A stretch of 54,048 nt of DNA from Alteromonadaceae bacterium (lineage in GTDB: Bacteria; Pseudomonadota; Gammaproteobacteria; Pseudomonadales; Oleiphilaceae). The stretch is from NCBI GenBank assembly GCA_013393545.1, contig JABXHG010000244.1, forward strand, positions 1 through 54,048. Reading direction: 5' to 3'. The notes beneath the pieces are model-generated. The model saw nothing but the letters and a program-made list of their open reading frames with translations, searched no databases and had not been told where the DNA came from. Every line of letters begins with the position of its first letter. Within the stretch, counting starts at the first letter, position 1. Below are positions 10,301 through 20,377 of the stretch, one piece after another. Made by a program: the position numbers and the translations under genes.

Positions 10301-10685
10301 ACTTCCCACAACGCCGAACGGTAAAGCGGATTGGTCTGCTTTAGTTATTGACTTTGAACAAGGCAGAGGCAATAGTGAACCGACGAAAATGAACGAGGAT
10401 TTTGCTCCGGAATTATATGAAATTTGGGTAAATAAATTAGGTATGCGAAGTATTTCTCCAACAGCCAGTTTTTTTAAATCCGGTGGCGATTCTTTAGTGT
10501 TGATGAGAATGTTAAGAGAGATTAATAGGGTTTTTGAAATAAATTTGACGATAAAGGAATTATATGAATCCCCAACCTTTAATCAGTTGAATTCTTTAAT
10601 TTCAGAGGAAGTTAAAAAGAAAGAATCACTAAAAAATATTATGTTGGAAAATGATTTAGAAGCAGGGGAAGGGATATGGATTTAA
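7347..10685 (+). CDS. NRPS: docking domain-C-A-PCP (substrate uncertain)
   Basis: This 1,112-residue, single-module NRPS opens with a TubC-type docking domain (about 1-52, including the phrase YTAPKGALTEEM). A condensation domain follows with an HHxxxDxW active site (HHFIGDAW, His193/His194/Asp198). The adenylation domain spans about 510-1000, with YTSGTTGKPKG near 660, GYGPTE, and PNGKAD near 990. The PCP has SGGDSL with Ser1049. By eye the specificity positions read D-M-I-Q-I-G-G-V-Y, which loosely resembles a Gly-type code (Q278, G301); I would not rely on it. The ATG overlaps the previous stop by 4 bases, so translation is probably coupled. The C-terminus (LEAGEGIWI) is acidic with a hydrophobic end, fitting a partner for the docking domain of the next protein. 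Confidence 0.92.
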   Translation: MNVQDLASRLKKAGVKLQVDGDQLKYTAPKGALTEEMLSMMKGAKTELLRYVAQQSHLNKISNTDTPVRCSSPQLRILASHWLTKQEAVYNEQVVLCLSGELNIEALKNAFKKIISRHDVLKLSPDEEGALRFKEHEPFEVDYVAIDSREVEVLHEELSEHRTREFDIENDRLLRVRLIKTPGLSHYLSIVTHHFIGDAWSEQIMLTELRQFYNMEATGQSKTTEKASIQYQDFCQWQAKAVELGCFDEALDRASKRLQDIPSLHSLPLDNPRCAMQSFKGQTVKRNFDRQLRAKVQEFCAKQNLTEFVMLNACFALLLSRYSNDNSISLGVPVAGRPLPELEQTIGMFTNNIVLNYKVIDSSNFLGFISSHKNMVMEALEDQFLPFELLVEKHALERDLSITPLFQIMFNMRDYEFPEKGWHDLEVEQYSIDPKVAKYDLMLLVDINDSGYCCQWQFNSELFDKTTIERWSGEFVELVEQVLDKPKATLENLHLTSSQANILIAQPTKKYRKKTLSELIFKPAHDEIPTALRFERQSLSYGQLASMTDTICANLQEQGVTRGVRVGVTLSRSIYQVPLVISLLKIGAVYVPIDVTAPNARIEYILQDSECAAHIVDDGTVTPLDIDVLRIPIGRLLKSPPDLAYVLPTLDNVIPAYVLYTSGTTGKPKGVEVSHEALVNQLLGCCEILALNKSTRLFGTTSFSFDMSLIELFAPLLVGGSVVIASENEQKYAENIARALDAYSINVYQSTPSRLQLLLAAGWKPSNDITIISGGEPLLPQLSQNLLSQGVRLFNGYGPTEICVYAMLKELKSDAEIPTLALLSNPLPNYGLCILRSDQLVPQGVVGELAVFGSGVANGYLNLPQLNEQKFKEINLNGQIVRAYLTGDEVRSMGSGELQFLGRKDNQIKLLGYRVELEEIQQTALSMAGVEAAYACLIENTYSAEVVLFVLTAREQLFKLSDIEKFLSTTLPTYMLPAQIVTVDELPTTPNGKADWSALVIDFEQGRGNSEPTKMNEDFAPELYEIWVNKLGMRSISPTASFFKSGGDSLVLMRMLREINRVFEINLTIKELYESPTFNQLNSLISEEVKKKESLKNIMLENDLEAGEGIWI

Positions 10686-13600
10686 AGGGATTTTTACTTA
10701 AGTGCGCAAGCATAGGGATTAAATTTAAAGTAACAAATGGCGAGCTTGGGATTTTCTCAGAGAGCGGAAAGGTTGAAGAAGAAATAGTTAATGAAATAAA
10801 GAATAGAAAGCAAGATATCTTAAATTTCATAACGCAATATAGTAACGATTCAAATGAGTCTTCCTTGATTAAAACAGATAAAGATCAAGCAGAAGTTCTC
10901 TCCTTTCAGCAAAGAGCTATCTTCTTAAGCGATTTAGTTGAAGGGGAAAATAGTAAGTACAATATTCCAGCGCTTTTTCATATTGCAGGTAAAGTTGACT
11001 TTGAAGCTTTGCAAGACTCTTTTAGAGATGTAATTGAATACAGCACCTCGCTACGAACCGTTTATTTTGAACATCAAAATAAATGGTGTCAGAAGATTAC
11101 CGATAAGTTTCATTTTGAACTAGAACATATTGATTTATCTGCTTCGCAAGAAGCGCTCGAAAAGCTTAATCAAAAAGTTGAGCGGGCAGCCCAGAAATCC
11201 TTCAACTTGGGCTCTGACTTGCTAATCAATGCGTTTTTGGCTGAGCTTCCCAATGGTCATAGCGCGCTTTTCCTTAATGTTCATCATATGGCTGTTGATG
11301 GTGTTTCGGTTAATCTCATATTAAAGTACTTATCTCACTTTTATGCTAAACGAATAGGTTTCGATGTTACTGAATTAAATATTCCTACGGTACGCTATTT
11401 AGACTACGCCCTGTGGCAAAATGAAAAAACTGAAGAGACAAAGACAGCAGAGTATTTAGGCTACTGGAAAGCACATTTAGCAGGAATTGAAGCTGATAAT
11501 TCAGTGCCAACGGCCAAAATTCGACCTAAGATTCAAAGCTATCAAGGGTGTGTTTTAAGGCAAGTGTTAACTTCAGATAAAACAACCCAAATAAAGGGTC
11601 TCTGCGATCACTTTGATGTTTCGTTATTTAATATGCTTTACGCTTTGTTCAGTGTATTTATTTATCGTTATTCTAGTCGAACCGATATAGTTATCGGTAC
11701 TCCGACGGCGAGCAGAACTGATGAGGCACTTCAAAATGTGGTTGGAAATTTTGTTAATAGTTTGGTTTTGCGCCAGCAGGTATCTGCTACTCAGCCATTT
11801 TCTGAATTAGTAAACAATTGCAGAAGAGAGCTAACGGATTCTTTCCAGCATCAAGAGCTGCCATTTGAAGAACTAGTTGAATCGTTACGTATTCGCCGCG
11901 ATGCCGCCCATCATCCCATATACCAAACTATGCTTAGTTTACAACCTGAGGCACAACAAACGTTGGTTCTGCCTGAACTTGACGTGACGTTACAACCATT
12001 ATCGAACAAATCGACTAAAGTTGATTTATACCTCAATGTAAGCGAAGTGAACGGGTTACTCGAATTCGAATGGGAATATTCATTAGACCTGTTTTCAGAG
12101 CAAGATATAGAAAGGTTGCATGAATCCTTTGAGGAGACAATCTCCCAAGTTAGTGCATGTCCAATCATTGAGGTTGGTCGTATTTCTCTGCTCCCGCAGA
12201 TGCAACGCCGTCAAGTTCTAGACTGGAGTATAGGTGAAAACGTCTCAATTGAAGGTATGTCCGTTTTTGATTTGCTACAGGCACATATCGTATCAACACC
12301 CCATGCACAGGCTTTGATATCGAGCGAGCAAAGTCTTACTTATCGTGATTTAGACTCACTGATCAAAATTAATAGCCAGGTTTTATATCATGCCAAAGTT
12401 AAGCCCGGAGACCGGGTTATGGTCGCTGTAGAAGCCGGAGTGAGCAGCGTCATTGCAGCCTGGGCTATTATGCGGTTGGGAGGAACCTATGTGCCTATTG
12501 AAGTTGATGCTCCAATTGAAAGGTACCGACAAATTGCTGAAGATTGTGAAGCAAAACATTTGTTTATACATCCAAGGTTTCGTGAGCAGTTTACCGGTCT
12601 GCTACCCCTTAAAATCCTGCACGTGGATACCGAGGTTGCAGTTACGCGGAGCACTGATTGGTTACCATCACTCTCAGAACTAGGCGATTTGGATGCCTAT
12701 ATTATCTATACCTCGGGTAGTACTGGTAAACCTAAAGGTGTCCCTATAGGCCATCGACAGTTACTTCATTATGTGCAAGCTGCTAAATCGCTTTATAATA
12801 TAACAGCCGACGATACCGTTATGCAGTTCGCGTCTTTAGGCTTTGACGCCAGTATCGAAGAAATTTTTGTGACTTTGTGTAGTGGGGCTCGTTTACTTGC
12901 TAAGCCCAAGGAGGTCATGGAAAGCGTTGAATCATTTTGGCGCGAAGTTTCGCTGAATAAGGCCACTGTTCTTGCTCTACCGACATCATTTTGGCATATC
13001 TTATGTCAAGATCTAGAGGGGTATAAAGCTGGAACGCTGAAGCACAAACCAAGGCTGTGTATCATTGGTGGAGAAACAGCACAATCGTGGCACATTAAGC
13101 AGTGGTTGAATACGACAGACATTAAGCTCGTTAACACTTACGGGCCGACTGAAGCATCAGTTGTGGCGACAGCACAGTATTTGGAGTCCTCTACAAATTT
13201 TGGCTCCATTGGGCGGCCGTTAGCAAACTATCGTTGTTTTGTACTCAATGACTCATTCAGCTTACAGCCAGTTCATGCGCCAGGTATGCTGTATATCGGC
13301 GGCCCAGCGGTGGCCGAAGGTTATTTAAATGATCCGGAAAAAAGTGCTCAGTCTTTCTTTAAGGTCGATATTGAGAGCCAAACTGAGCGTGTATATAAAA
13401 CAGGCGATATTGTCAGGTGGCTGCCTGATGGTAGCCTGGAGTATTTACATCGAATTGATAGACAACTAAAAATTAACGGATACAGGGTTGATATCAGCGA
13501 GGTTGAAACTGCTTTACTGTCCTACCCCGGCATTATAGCTTCATATATTACGTTAGATGATGTTAGTGGCCGCATACTTGCGTACGTCGTTGCTGATGTG

Positions 13601-16600
13601 GAATCGTTGTCTACTAACGCTGTACGAGACTACATTAGCTCAATACTGCCCAGATACATGGTGCCTCACGACATAATCCCGTTGAGCACCATTCCTTTGA
13701 ACAAAAATGGAAAAGTTGATAAGACTTTATTACCGAAAGCTAACGGTTCTTGCGAAATTGTTGAGCCACAAACAGCCCTAGAGTCTCAACTACGTCCTTT
13801 ATGGGCAGAAGTGTTAGGAATTGATGAGTCAAAGCTTTCTGTGCGAGATGACTTCTTCACATTGGGAGGAAATTCCCTTAAGGCCGTGCGGCTGGTTAGT
13901 TTGATTAAGGAAACGCTTAGTCTTCCTGTAGCAACGATTCAGATCCTGGAACAAGGTGATATTGCCTCATTAGCATTGTTGTTATCGGAAGCGGAGCTCA
14001 ACAGTGAGGCTGGACACCAAGTTAAACCTGATGTGGTCAATCGTTATCAACCCTTTCCACTGACTGAAGTGCAGAGGGCCTATTGGCTCGGGCGTTCTCA
14101 AGACTATATATTGGGGAATGTCGGTACTCATAGCTACACTGAATTACCGATACCCACCCGCCATGTTGAACAGTTTAAGGCAGCCTGGCGGAAGCTGATT
14201 GCACGACACGATATGCTGCGCATGGTCATTACTGAAAATGGACAGCAACGGTGTCTGACTAACGTTCCAGAGTACAATTTTGTAGAGTACAAATTGCAGG
14301 GTGAAGATCCTCAAAATCACTTTGATGAGCTTAGGGAGTCCATGTCTCATCACGTATTTAGTGGGACTGAGTGGCCATTATTTGATGTTAGGGTTAGTGA
14401 ACTAAACCAGGATCAGTCGCTGATTCACTTCAGCATTGATGCGCTGATTGTTGACGCCTCAAGCCTCATGGTATTGATTAAAGAGCTGGGGCAGTTAATA
14501 GTGAATCCCGGCCAACCTCTTCAGGAGATAGGACTAACATTTCGTGATTATGTGATTTCAATGAAGTCTGCGACAGCAGAATCTGCATATCAACTAGCAC
14601 GAGAATATTGGAGTGAACAAGTAGCGAACTTCCCAGGCCCGCCAAGCTTACCATTGGCAGTCAACCCGCAGGATATAGATACGCCTAAATTTGAGCGGCG
14701 TTCGCGTACGTTCAAACAAGAACAATGGCAAAGACTGAAAAAAATATGTGGTATTCACCAGCTTACTCCCACCTGTTTGATGATTGATGTGCTCTCTGAG
14801 GTTCTCGCTAGCTGGACTCAACAAAAGCAGTTTGCTTTAAACTTAACATTGTTCAACAGACAAGATATTCACGCAGATGTGACTTCAGTAGTGGGAGACT
14901 TTACGTCGCTATCGTTATTAGATATTGATTATAGAAATCAGCACGAAAATCGCATTACGCGATTGAAAAAACTGCAAAAGAAGCTTTGGAAAAACATCGA
15001 GCATAGCGCGTTTGATGGTACTGAAATGCAAAAGCTCATCAATCAGAATCGTGGTGAACAGCTGACCTACCCGGTTGTTGTGACTAGTACACTCGGGTTA
15101 GATAGTTCGGATGGTGCATTAGAGGATGTGCTTGGTATCGATTCTCTTATCCATGGCTTATTCGCGATTACACAAACTTCCCAAGTTTGGCTAGATGTGA
15201 AGTTGATAGAAGCAGATGGTAACTTCTATTGTGATTGGGATAGTGTCGTTGGATTATTTCCTGAGGCGCTTCTTGACCTGATGTTTGAGGCGTTTTGGGA
15301 TCAGTTAGAAATGATTATCGATTCGCCTTTACAACTTGAAAATTCTGAACGACCGAGTGGGATAGACAAAATTGCATCTCCCTACTTTGCTGCATTGAAC
15401 GACACAAACAAAGAAATTGTTCCTGCGCCAATCCATCAAGCTTTTTTAGCACAAGTAGAACAACAGCCAGAAAAGATAGCACTGATTAACGAGAGTGTAG
15501 AACTGACTTATCGAGAGCTCAATACAGTGAGTGATAGTGTAGCGAGGCTGCTTATTGAGGCAGGGGGGCAACCGGGCTCTCTTGTCGCGGTGGTGATGCC
15601 AAAGTGTTGGCAACAAGTAGCCGCTGTACTCGCTATTGTTAAAGCCGGTGGAGCTTATTTACCGATTGATGCGACTTTACCCGCAGCTCGAATTGCGGAA
15701 CTTATTAGATTAGGAGGTGTGGAGCAAGTAGTTACCGTTACACAGCACCTTGCAGAACTGCCTACAACATTAAAAATAATTGAAGTCTCCTCATCTCTGC
15801 CCGCTATGGATTTCACCCCTGTAGAAATGCCGGTGGATCAAATTGCTTACGTTATATTTACTTCTGGCTCTACCGGGAAACCTAAAGGTGTAGCTATTAG
15901 CCATAAAGCAGCCTGGAATACTATTCAAGATGTTCAAGCGCGTTTTGAAATTGACTCTATATGCATAGGTTATGGGTTATCTAGTTTAAGTTTTGATCTC
16001 TCAGTATTTGATATTTTCGGTATTTTAGGGGCTGGTGGTACGTTAGTTATTCCAGCTCAAAACGCACTAAAAGAGCCTGCTGTTTGGTATCAGGACATTC
16101 ATACTCACAAGATCAATTTTTGGAATTCGGTACCAGCTTTATTTCAGATGCTTAACGATTACGTTGCATTCAACAAGTATCCTGCGGTTGATTCACTCAC
16201 GACGGTATTCATGAGTGGTGATTGGATACCTTTAGATCTGTTCTCTAAAGCCCAAATTAACGCGCCGGAAGCAAATTTATATAGCTTAGGAGGTGCAACG
16301 GAAGCTGCAATCTGGTCAATTTACTATCCAATTCAGCAGGTAGCACCCGATTGGCGAAGCATTCCATATGGCATGCCACTATCTAATCAAGGGTTTTTAG
16401 TGTTATCTCCTCAGCTCGAGCTTTTACCACCCTGGGCCGAAGGGGACCTTTATATTAGCGGCGATGGTTTAGCTATTGAATACTGGGGAGATGCAGAGAA
16501 AACTCAGAAGGCCTTTATCCATCACCCTTGTAAACAACAAAGGCTATATAAAACAGGTGACCGTGGTCGTCTGAATCCAGAGGGATATATTGAATTTTTG

Positions 16601-19600
16601 GGAAGAAATGATACGCAGGTGAAGTTACAAGGATATCGTATTGAGCTAGGTGAAATTGAGTACCACATAAGATCCTGTGATGGTGTGACGGATTGTTGTG
16701 TGCATGTTTGCGAACTCGCTGGTGGTAAGATCCTAGTCGCTTATATTGTAGGCCAGTCCACAGATCTTGATACTATCCCGGCTATACTCCAGCGTACGTT
16801 ACCTCAGTATATGATTCCTATGTTCTACGAATCCCTAGAGCAGATTCCGTTAACGAGTAATGGTAAAGTAGATCGCTCTAAATTACCCTTGCCGGCTGGA
16901 GTTGAGTCTCAAAACAACCTAACGCCGAGTAATTTGGTGGAACAAACATTGCTGGAGGTTTGGCGTAATAGCCTTGGCGTAGAAATAGAGGATGTTAATA
17001 GTAACTTCTTCCATTTAGGAGGGGACTCCATCAAGGCGGTAGCACTCGTCACTAAAATTGAAAAGGCGCTATCCTGTACTTTGTCTATAAGTGAATTGTT
17101 AGCTCATGCAACAATCAGAAAGCTGGCTAATCATATTTCTGCCCGTACAAATAGCCGCAAAGCTTTGCCACAGATTAAGCCAGATCCAGCACGGCGCTTT
17201 GAGCCTTATCCTCTAACAGATGTTCAACAAGCGTATTGGGTTGGTCGTCGGAAACATTTTGAAATGGGGAATGTCGGGTCTCACGTTTATCTTGAAATCC
17301 CAGTTAAGTCGTTTGATGTTAAGCGATTTGAATCGGTCTGGAACACAATGATTAAGCGACATGATGTCCTAAGGATGTTTGTCAATGAACGTGGCATGCA
17401 GCAAATCTGTGAAGAAACGCCTTATTATCAAATTCAATGTTACGATTTGAGCGACCATTTGCAAGATAGAGTAGCTAAGCATCGGCACCAGCTACGCGAA
17501 GAATTGTCTCATAATTTATTTAGTGGTGAGCAATGGCCGTTATTTGATCTGCGCATATCGCATTTACCAGATGATGTTTCGGTGCTGCATTATAGTATGG
17601 ATGAGTTAGTTCTAGATGCGTCGAGCACTTTACTTCTATTTAGAGAAATGATGCAGTTGATGCATGACGCTGACTGGGAGCTTCCAAGCCATGAACTAGC
17701 CTTCCGAGATTATGTTATGGCGCACGAGGGGATTATCGGTAGTGAGCTATATCAGCACTCAAAGAGATACTGGGTTGAGCGTCTTGCAGCGCTTCCAGAG
17801 AAGCCCAATTTACCGCTTAAAGTCGCGGTAAGCGATATTAAGGAGCCGAAGTTCTACCGCTTAGCATCCAGAATGTCAAAAGCACAGTGGGATTCATTAA
17901 AGCAAATAGCGGCACGCTACGAAGTTACTCCGACAGTAGTTGTATTAGGAGCATTTGCAGAGGTGCTTAATCGCTGGGTAGGAAGCTTACATTATGTACT
18001 GAACCTAACTCTTTACAACCGTCACCCAATACATACTGAAGTAAATGACATACTTGGTGATTTCACCACTTTAAATTTGCTTGAAATAGATAGTAGAGAT
18101 CTTAACAGCACGCTCTTGACTCGATTCCAAAATATTCAAAAGCAATTATGGACAGATCTCGAACATCGTTATTTCTCGGGAGTAGAGATTCAACGAGAGC
18201 TGACTACAGTAAAAGGTCAGCATGCTGGGTATCCAATTGTTGTGACGAGCACTCTTGGGCTATCGGGCGACGAATATGATCTTGCGGCTATGAATGAATT
18301 CGATGTCGGCAATGATTCTGAATTTGAATTTGGCATCACTCAAACTCCCCAAACCTGGATTGATGTACAGTATGAGGAGGTCAGAGGGGGCTTATATTGT
18401 AATTGGGATTGTGTTGAAGGCCTGTTTCCTGATGATATGTTGGAAGATATGTTTACCCAGTTTTGGAGCGTACTAGAAATTCTTTCTGAAGAAGCCGAGG
18501 CCTGGCAGCAAGAGTGTTTGGATTTAATGCCAGAGAATCATCTCAGGGTACTTGAAGAACTTAATGAGACTTTAACTACGCAGCCAGCGCGGCTAATACA
18601 TTCAGATATAGTGCACAAATTTGCCACTCATGCTGACAAAGTTGCTGTAGTTAGCGGTGAGAGGCAACTGAGCTATGGGCAGTTAGATGCATATAGTTCT
18701 GAGATTGCTTTCAAACTAGGGCAAAAAAAAGGTGGCGATAAAGAACAACCGTTAGTGGCCGTGCTGATGGAAAAATCGTGGCATCAGATAGCAGCAGTTT
18801 TGGGAATTCTCCGGGCAGGGTTTGCTTATCTGCCGATAGATGCTCACTTACCTTCTGCCCGCATAACTAAACTACTTCAACTAGGGAAAGTGCAAAAGGT
18901 AGTGACTGTTAGTCAGTTCTCAGAAAGTGTCCCTGACGGACTAGAGTTGGTATTCGCAGATGAATTATCCGGAGATATATTTGAAGCACCTGTTAGTCTC
19001 TCAAATATTGACGATTTAGCTTACGTCATCTTCACCTCTGGTTCTACGGGAGAGCCCAAGGGAGTTGCAATGACGCATCAGTCCGTAATGAATACTATTG
19101 ATGATATCAACCAAAAGTATAAATTGACAGACAGGGATGTATGCTTTGGTATTTCTAGCTTGAGCTTTGACTTGTCAGTTTACGATATTTTTGGTTTGCT
19201 TGGTGTCGGTGGGAAAGTTGTGCTGCCAGGCAATCATCAAAACCGAGATCCCCAAGCTTGGGGTGAATATATTGATGAGCATGATGTAACAATATGGAAC
19301 TCTGTTCCGGCACTAGCGCAAATGCTAGCGGAACATCATCATAAACAAAAGCGATTTGACTCCCTCAGAGTCATGTTGATGAGCGGCGACTGGATTCCTC
19401 TCGAATTACCTGCGATGTTGAATGCGCTATGTCCTGCGCAGCTCGTAAGCTTAGGTGGTGCCACAGAAGCGGCGATCTGGTCTGTCTACTTCAATATTGA
19501 CAGAGTAGACCCTACATGGTCGAGCATTCCTTATGGGCGGCCTTTAGCGAATCAATCTTTATATGTACTTGATAGCAAACTGAAGCCTCTCCCATTTTGG

Positions 19601-20374
19601 GCTGAGGGTGACCTATATATTGGTGGTGAGGGTCTCGCTCAAGGCTATTGGCAAGATGAACATAAAACTGCTTTAAGCTTTATCGAGCCCCCCAATATTA
19701 AACAGCGTCTCTATCGCACTGGCGATCGCGCTTGTTTGATGCCAGACGGCAACTTCAAGTTTTTGGGGCGGAAGGATAGCCAAGTTAAGTTACAGGGTCA
19801 CCGGGTTGAGCTCGGAGAAATAGAGAGCCAACTGAAGCTATTGACTGGAATTGATAATGCTGTGGTGTCGGTGCAGGGACAGAACTTGGTTGCATACTTA
19901 GTATTGGCTTCAGGGAACGAGCTGTCTATAGAGAGTGTGACTGAGGAGCTAAGAAGTGCTCTACCTGAATATATGGTACCCAAACACTACATGCCAATTG
20001 AAAGCCTAATTTTGACCAATAATGGCAAAGTCGACAGAAATAAGTTGCCCAAGTTTATTTTTGAATCAAAGGCCGGAGATGTCACCGAACCTGAGACTGA
20101 AGTAGAAATACTGTTGCATGGATTATGGTCTACCCTGCTTGATGTTGAAATTATTAGTACGGACAGTGACTTTTTTGAGCTCGGTGGGGATTCAATTGCT
20201 GCGATCCGGCTACTTGCAGAAGTAAAGAAACATTTCAACACTGAGCTAGCTAGTCATGAAGTTTTTGAAAAACGGACAATTCAGGAACAGGCGAGATTAT
20301 TGTCAAGAATACGTACTGCTAAAGAGAACAGAGAAAAAGCAGAAGATACAAGTCTGGATACACTTGAGTGGTAA
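10676..20374 (+). CDS. NRPS trimodule: docking-C-A-PCP-Cy-A(Cys)-PCP-Cy-A(Cys)-PCP
   Basis: This 3,232-residue protein adds three residues. After a TubC-type docking domain (about 1-55) come a C domain with HHMAVDG at His203, and an A domain reading D-A-E-L-I-G-T-V-V. Glu at position 239 suggests a basic residue, perhaps Lys. PCP1 has Ser1067. Two heterocyclisation modules follow. The first Cy has DALIVDASS at Asp1255/Asp1260, its A domain reads DLFNFSLIW, and PCP2 has Ser2118. The second Cy has DELVLDASS at Asp2309/Asp2314, its A domain reads exactly the Cys code DLYNLSLIW, and PCP3 has Ser3173. The product should carry two adjacent Cys-derived thiazolines. No oxidase is inserted in either A domain, so oxidation, if any, must come from elsewhere. 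The start overlaps the previous gene by 10 bases behind a purine-rich ribosome binding site. The C-terminus (TSLDTLEW) is acidic with an aromatic end. Confidence 0.93.
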   Translation: MDLKGFLLKCASIGIKFKVTNGELGIFSESGKVEEEIVNEIKNRKQDILNFITQYSNDSNESSLIKTDKDQAEVLSFQQRAIFLSDLVEGENSKYNIPALFHIAGKVDFEALQDSFRDVIEYSTSLRTVYFEHQNKWCQKITDKFHFELEHIDLSASQEALEKLNQKVERAAQKSFNLGSDLLINAFLAELPNGHSALFLNVHHMAVDGVSVNLILKYLSHFYAKRIGFDVTELNIPTVRYLDYALWQNEKTEETKTAEYLGYWKAHLAGIEADNSVPTAKIRPKIQSYQGCVLRQVLTSDKTTQIKGLCDHFDVSLFNMLYALFSVFIYRYSSRTDIVIGTPTASRTDEALQNVVGNFVNSLVLRQQVSATQPFSELVNNCRRELTDSFQHQELPFEELVESLRIRRDAAHHPIYQTMLSLQPEAQQTLVLPELDVTLQPLSNKSTKVDLYLNVSEVNGLLEFEWEYSLDLFSEQDIERLHESFEETISQVSACPIIEVGRISLLPQMQRRQVLDWSIGENVSIEGMSVFDLLQAHIVSTPHAQALISSEQSLTYRDLDSLIKINSQVLYHAKVKPGDRVMVAVEAGVSSVIAAWAIMRLGGTYVPIEVDAPIERYRQIAEDCEAKHLFIHPRFREQFTGLLPLKILHVDTEVAVTRSTDWLPSLSELGDLDAYIIYTSGSTGKPKGVPIGHRQLLHYVQAAKSLYNITADDTVMQFASLGFDASIEEIFVTLCSGARLLAKPKEVMESVESFWREVSLNKATVLALPTSFWHILCQDLEGYKAGTLKHKPRLCIIGGETAQSWHIKQWLNTTDIKLVNTYGPTEASVVATAQYLESSTNFGSIGRPLANYRCFVLNDSFSLQPVHAPGMLYIGGPAVAEGYLNDPEKSAQSFFKVDIESQTERVYKTGDIVRWLPDGSLEYLHRIDRQLKINGYRVDISEVETALLSYPGIIASYITLDDVSGRILAYVVADVESLSTNAVRDYISSILPRYMVPHDIIPLSTIPLNKNGKVDKTLLPKANGSCEIVEPQTALESQLRPLWAEVLGIDESKLSVRDDFFTLGGNSLKAVRLVSLIKETLSLPVATIQILEQGDIASLALLLSEAELNSEAGHQVKPDVVNRYQPFPLTEVQRAYWLGRSQDYILGNVGTHSYTELPIPTRHVEQFKAAWRKLIARHDMLRMVITENGQQRCLTNVPEYNFVEYKLQGEDPQNHFDELRESMSHHVFSGTEWPLFDVRVSELNQDQSLIHFSIDALIVDASSLMVLIKELGQLIVNPGQPLQEIGLTFRDYVISMKSATAESAYQLAREYWSEQVANFPGPPSLPLAVNPQDIDTPKFERRSRTFKQEQWQRLKKICGIHQLTPTCLMIDVLSEVLASWTQQKQFALNLTLFNRQDIHADVTSVVGDFTSLSLLDIDYRNQHENRITRLKKLQKKLWKNIEHSAFDGTEMQKLINQNRGEQLTYPVVVTSTLGLDSSDGALEDVLGIDSLIHGLFAITQTSQVWLDVKLIEADGNFYCDWDSVVGLFPEALLDLMFEAFWDQLEMIIDSPLQLENSERPSGIDKIASPYFAALNDTNKEIVPAPIHQAFLAQVEQQPEKIALINESVELTYRELNTVSDSVARLLIEAGGQPGSLVAVVMPKCWQQVAAVLAIVKAGGAYLPIDATLPAARIAELIRLGGVEQVVTVTQHLAELPTTLKIIEVSSSLPAMDFTPVEMPVDQIAYVIFTSGSTGKPKGVAISHKAAWNTIQDVQARFEIDSICIGYGLSSLSFDLSVFDIFGILGAGGTLVIPAQNALKEPAVWYQDIHTHKINFWNSVPALFQMLNDYVAFNKYPAVDSLTTVFMSGDWIPLDLFSKAQINAPEANLYSLGGATEAAIWSIYYPIQQVAPDWRSIPYGMPLSNQGFLVLSPQLELLPPWAEGDLYISGDGLAIEYWGDAEKTQKAFIHHPCKQQRLYKTGDRGRLNPEGYIEFLGRNDTQVKLQGYRIELGEIEYHIRSCDGVTDCCVHVCELAGGKILVAYIVGQSTDLDTIPAILQRTLPQYMIPMFYESLEQIPLTSNGKVDRSKLPLPAGVESQNNLTPSNLVEQTLLEVWRNSLGVEIEDVNSNFFHLGGDSIKAVALVTKIEKALSCTLSISELLAHATIRKLANHISARTNSRKALPQIKPDPARRFEPYPLTDVQQAYWVGRRKHFEMGNVGSHVYLEIPVKSFDVKRFESVWNTMIKRHDVLRMFVNERGMQQICEETPYYQIQCYDLSDHLQDRVAKHRHQLREELSHNLFSGEQWPLFDLRISHLPDDVSVLHYSMDELVLDASSTLLLFREMMQLMHDADWELPSHELAFRDYVMAHEGIIGSELYQHSKRYWVERLAALPEKPNLPLKVAVSDIKEPKFYRLASRMSKAQWDSLKQIAARYEVTPTVVVLGAFAEVLNRWVGSLHYVLNLTLYNRHPIHTEVNDILGDFTTLNLLEIDSRDLNSTLLTRFQNIQKQLWTDLEHRYFSGVEIQRELTTVKGQHAGYPIVVTSTLGLSGDEYDLAAMNEFDVGNDSEFEFGITQTPQTWIDVQYEEVRGGLYCNWDCVEGLFPDDMLEDMFTQFWSVLEILSEEAEAWQQECLDLMPENHLRVLEELNETLTTQPARLIHSDIVHKFATHADKVAVVSGERQLSYGQLDAYSSEIAFKLGQKKGGDKEQPLVAVLMEKSWHQIAAVLGILRAGFAYLPIDAHLPSARITKLLQLGKVQKVVTVSQFSESVPDGLELVFADELSGDIFEAPVSLSNIDDLAYVIFTSGSTGEPKGVAMTHQSVMNTIDDINQKYKLTDRDVCFGISSLSFDLSVYDIFGLLGVGGKVVLPGNHQNRDPQAWGEYIDEHDVTIWNSVPALAQMLAEHHHKQKRFDSLRVMLMSGDWIPLELPAMLNALCPAQLVSLGGATEAAIWSVYFNIDRVDPTWSSIPYGRPLANQSLYVLDSKLKPLPFWAEGDLYIGGEGLAQGYWQDEHKTALSFIEPPNIKQRLYRTGDRACLMPDGNFKFLGRKDSQVKLQGHRVELGEIESQLKLLTGIDNAVVSVQGQNLVAYLVLASGNELSIESVTEELRSALPEYMVPKHYMPIESLILTNNGKVDRNKLPKFIFESKAGDVTEPETEVEILLHGLWSTLLDVEIISTDSDFFELGGDSIAAIRLLAEVKKHFNTELASHEVFEKRTIQEQARLLSRIRTAKENREKAEDTSLDTLEW

Positions 20375-20377
20375 ATA

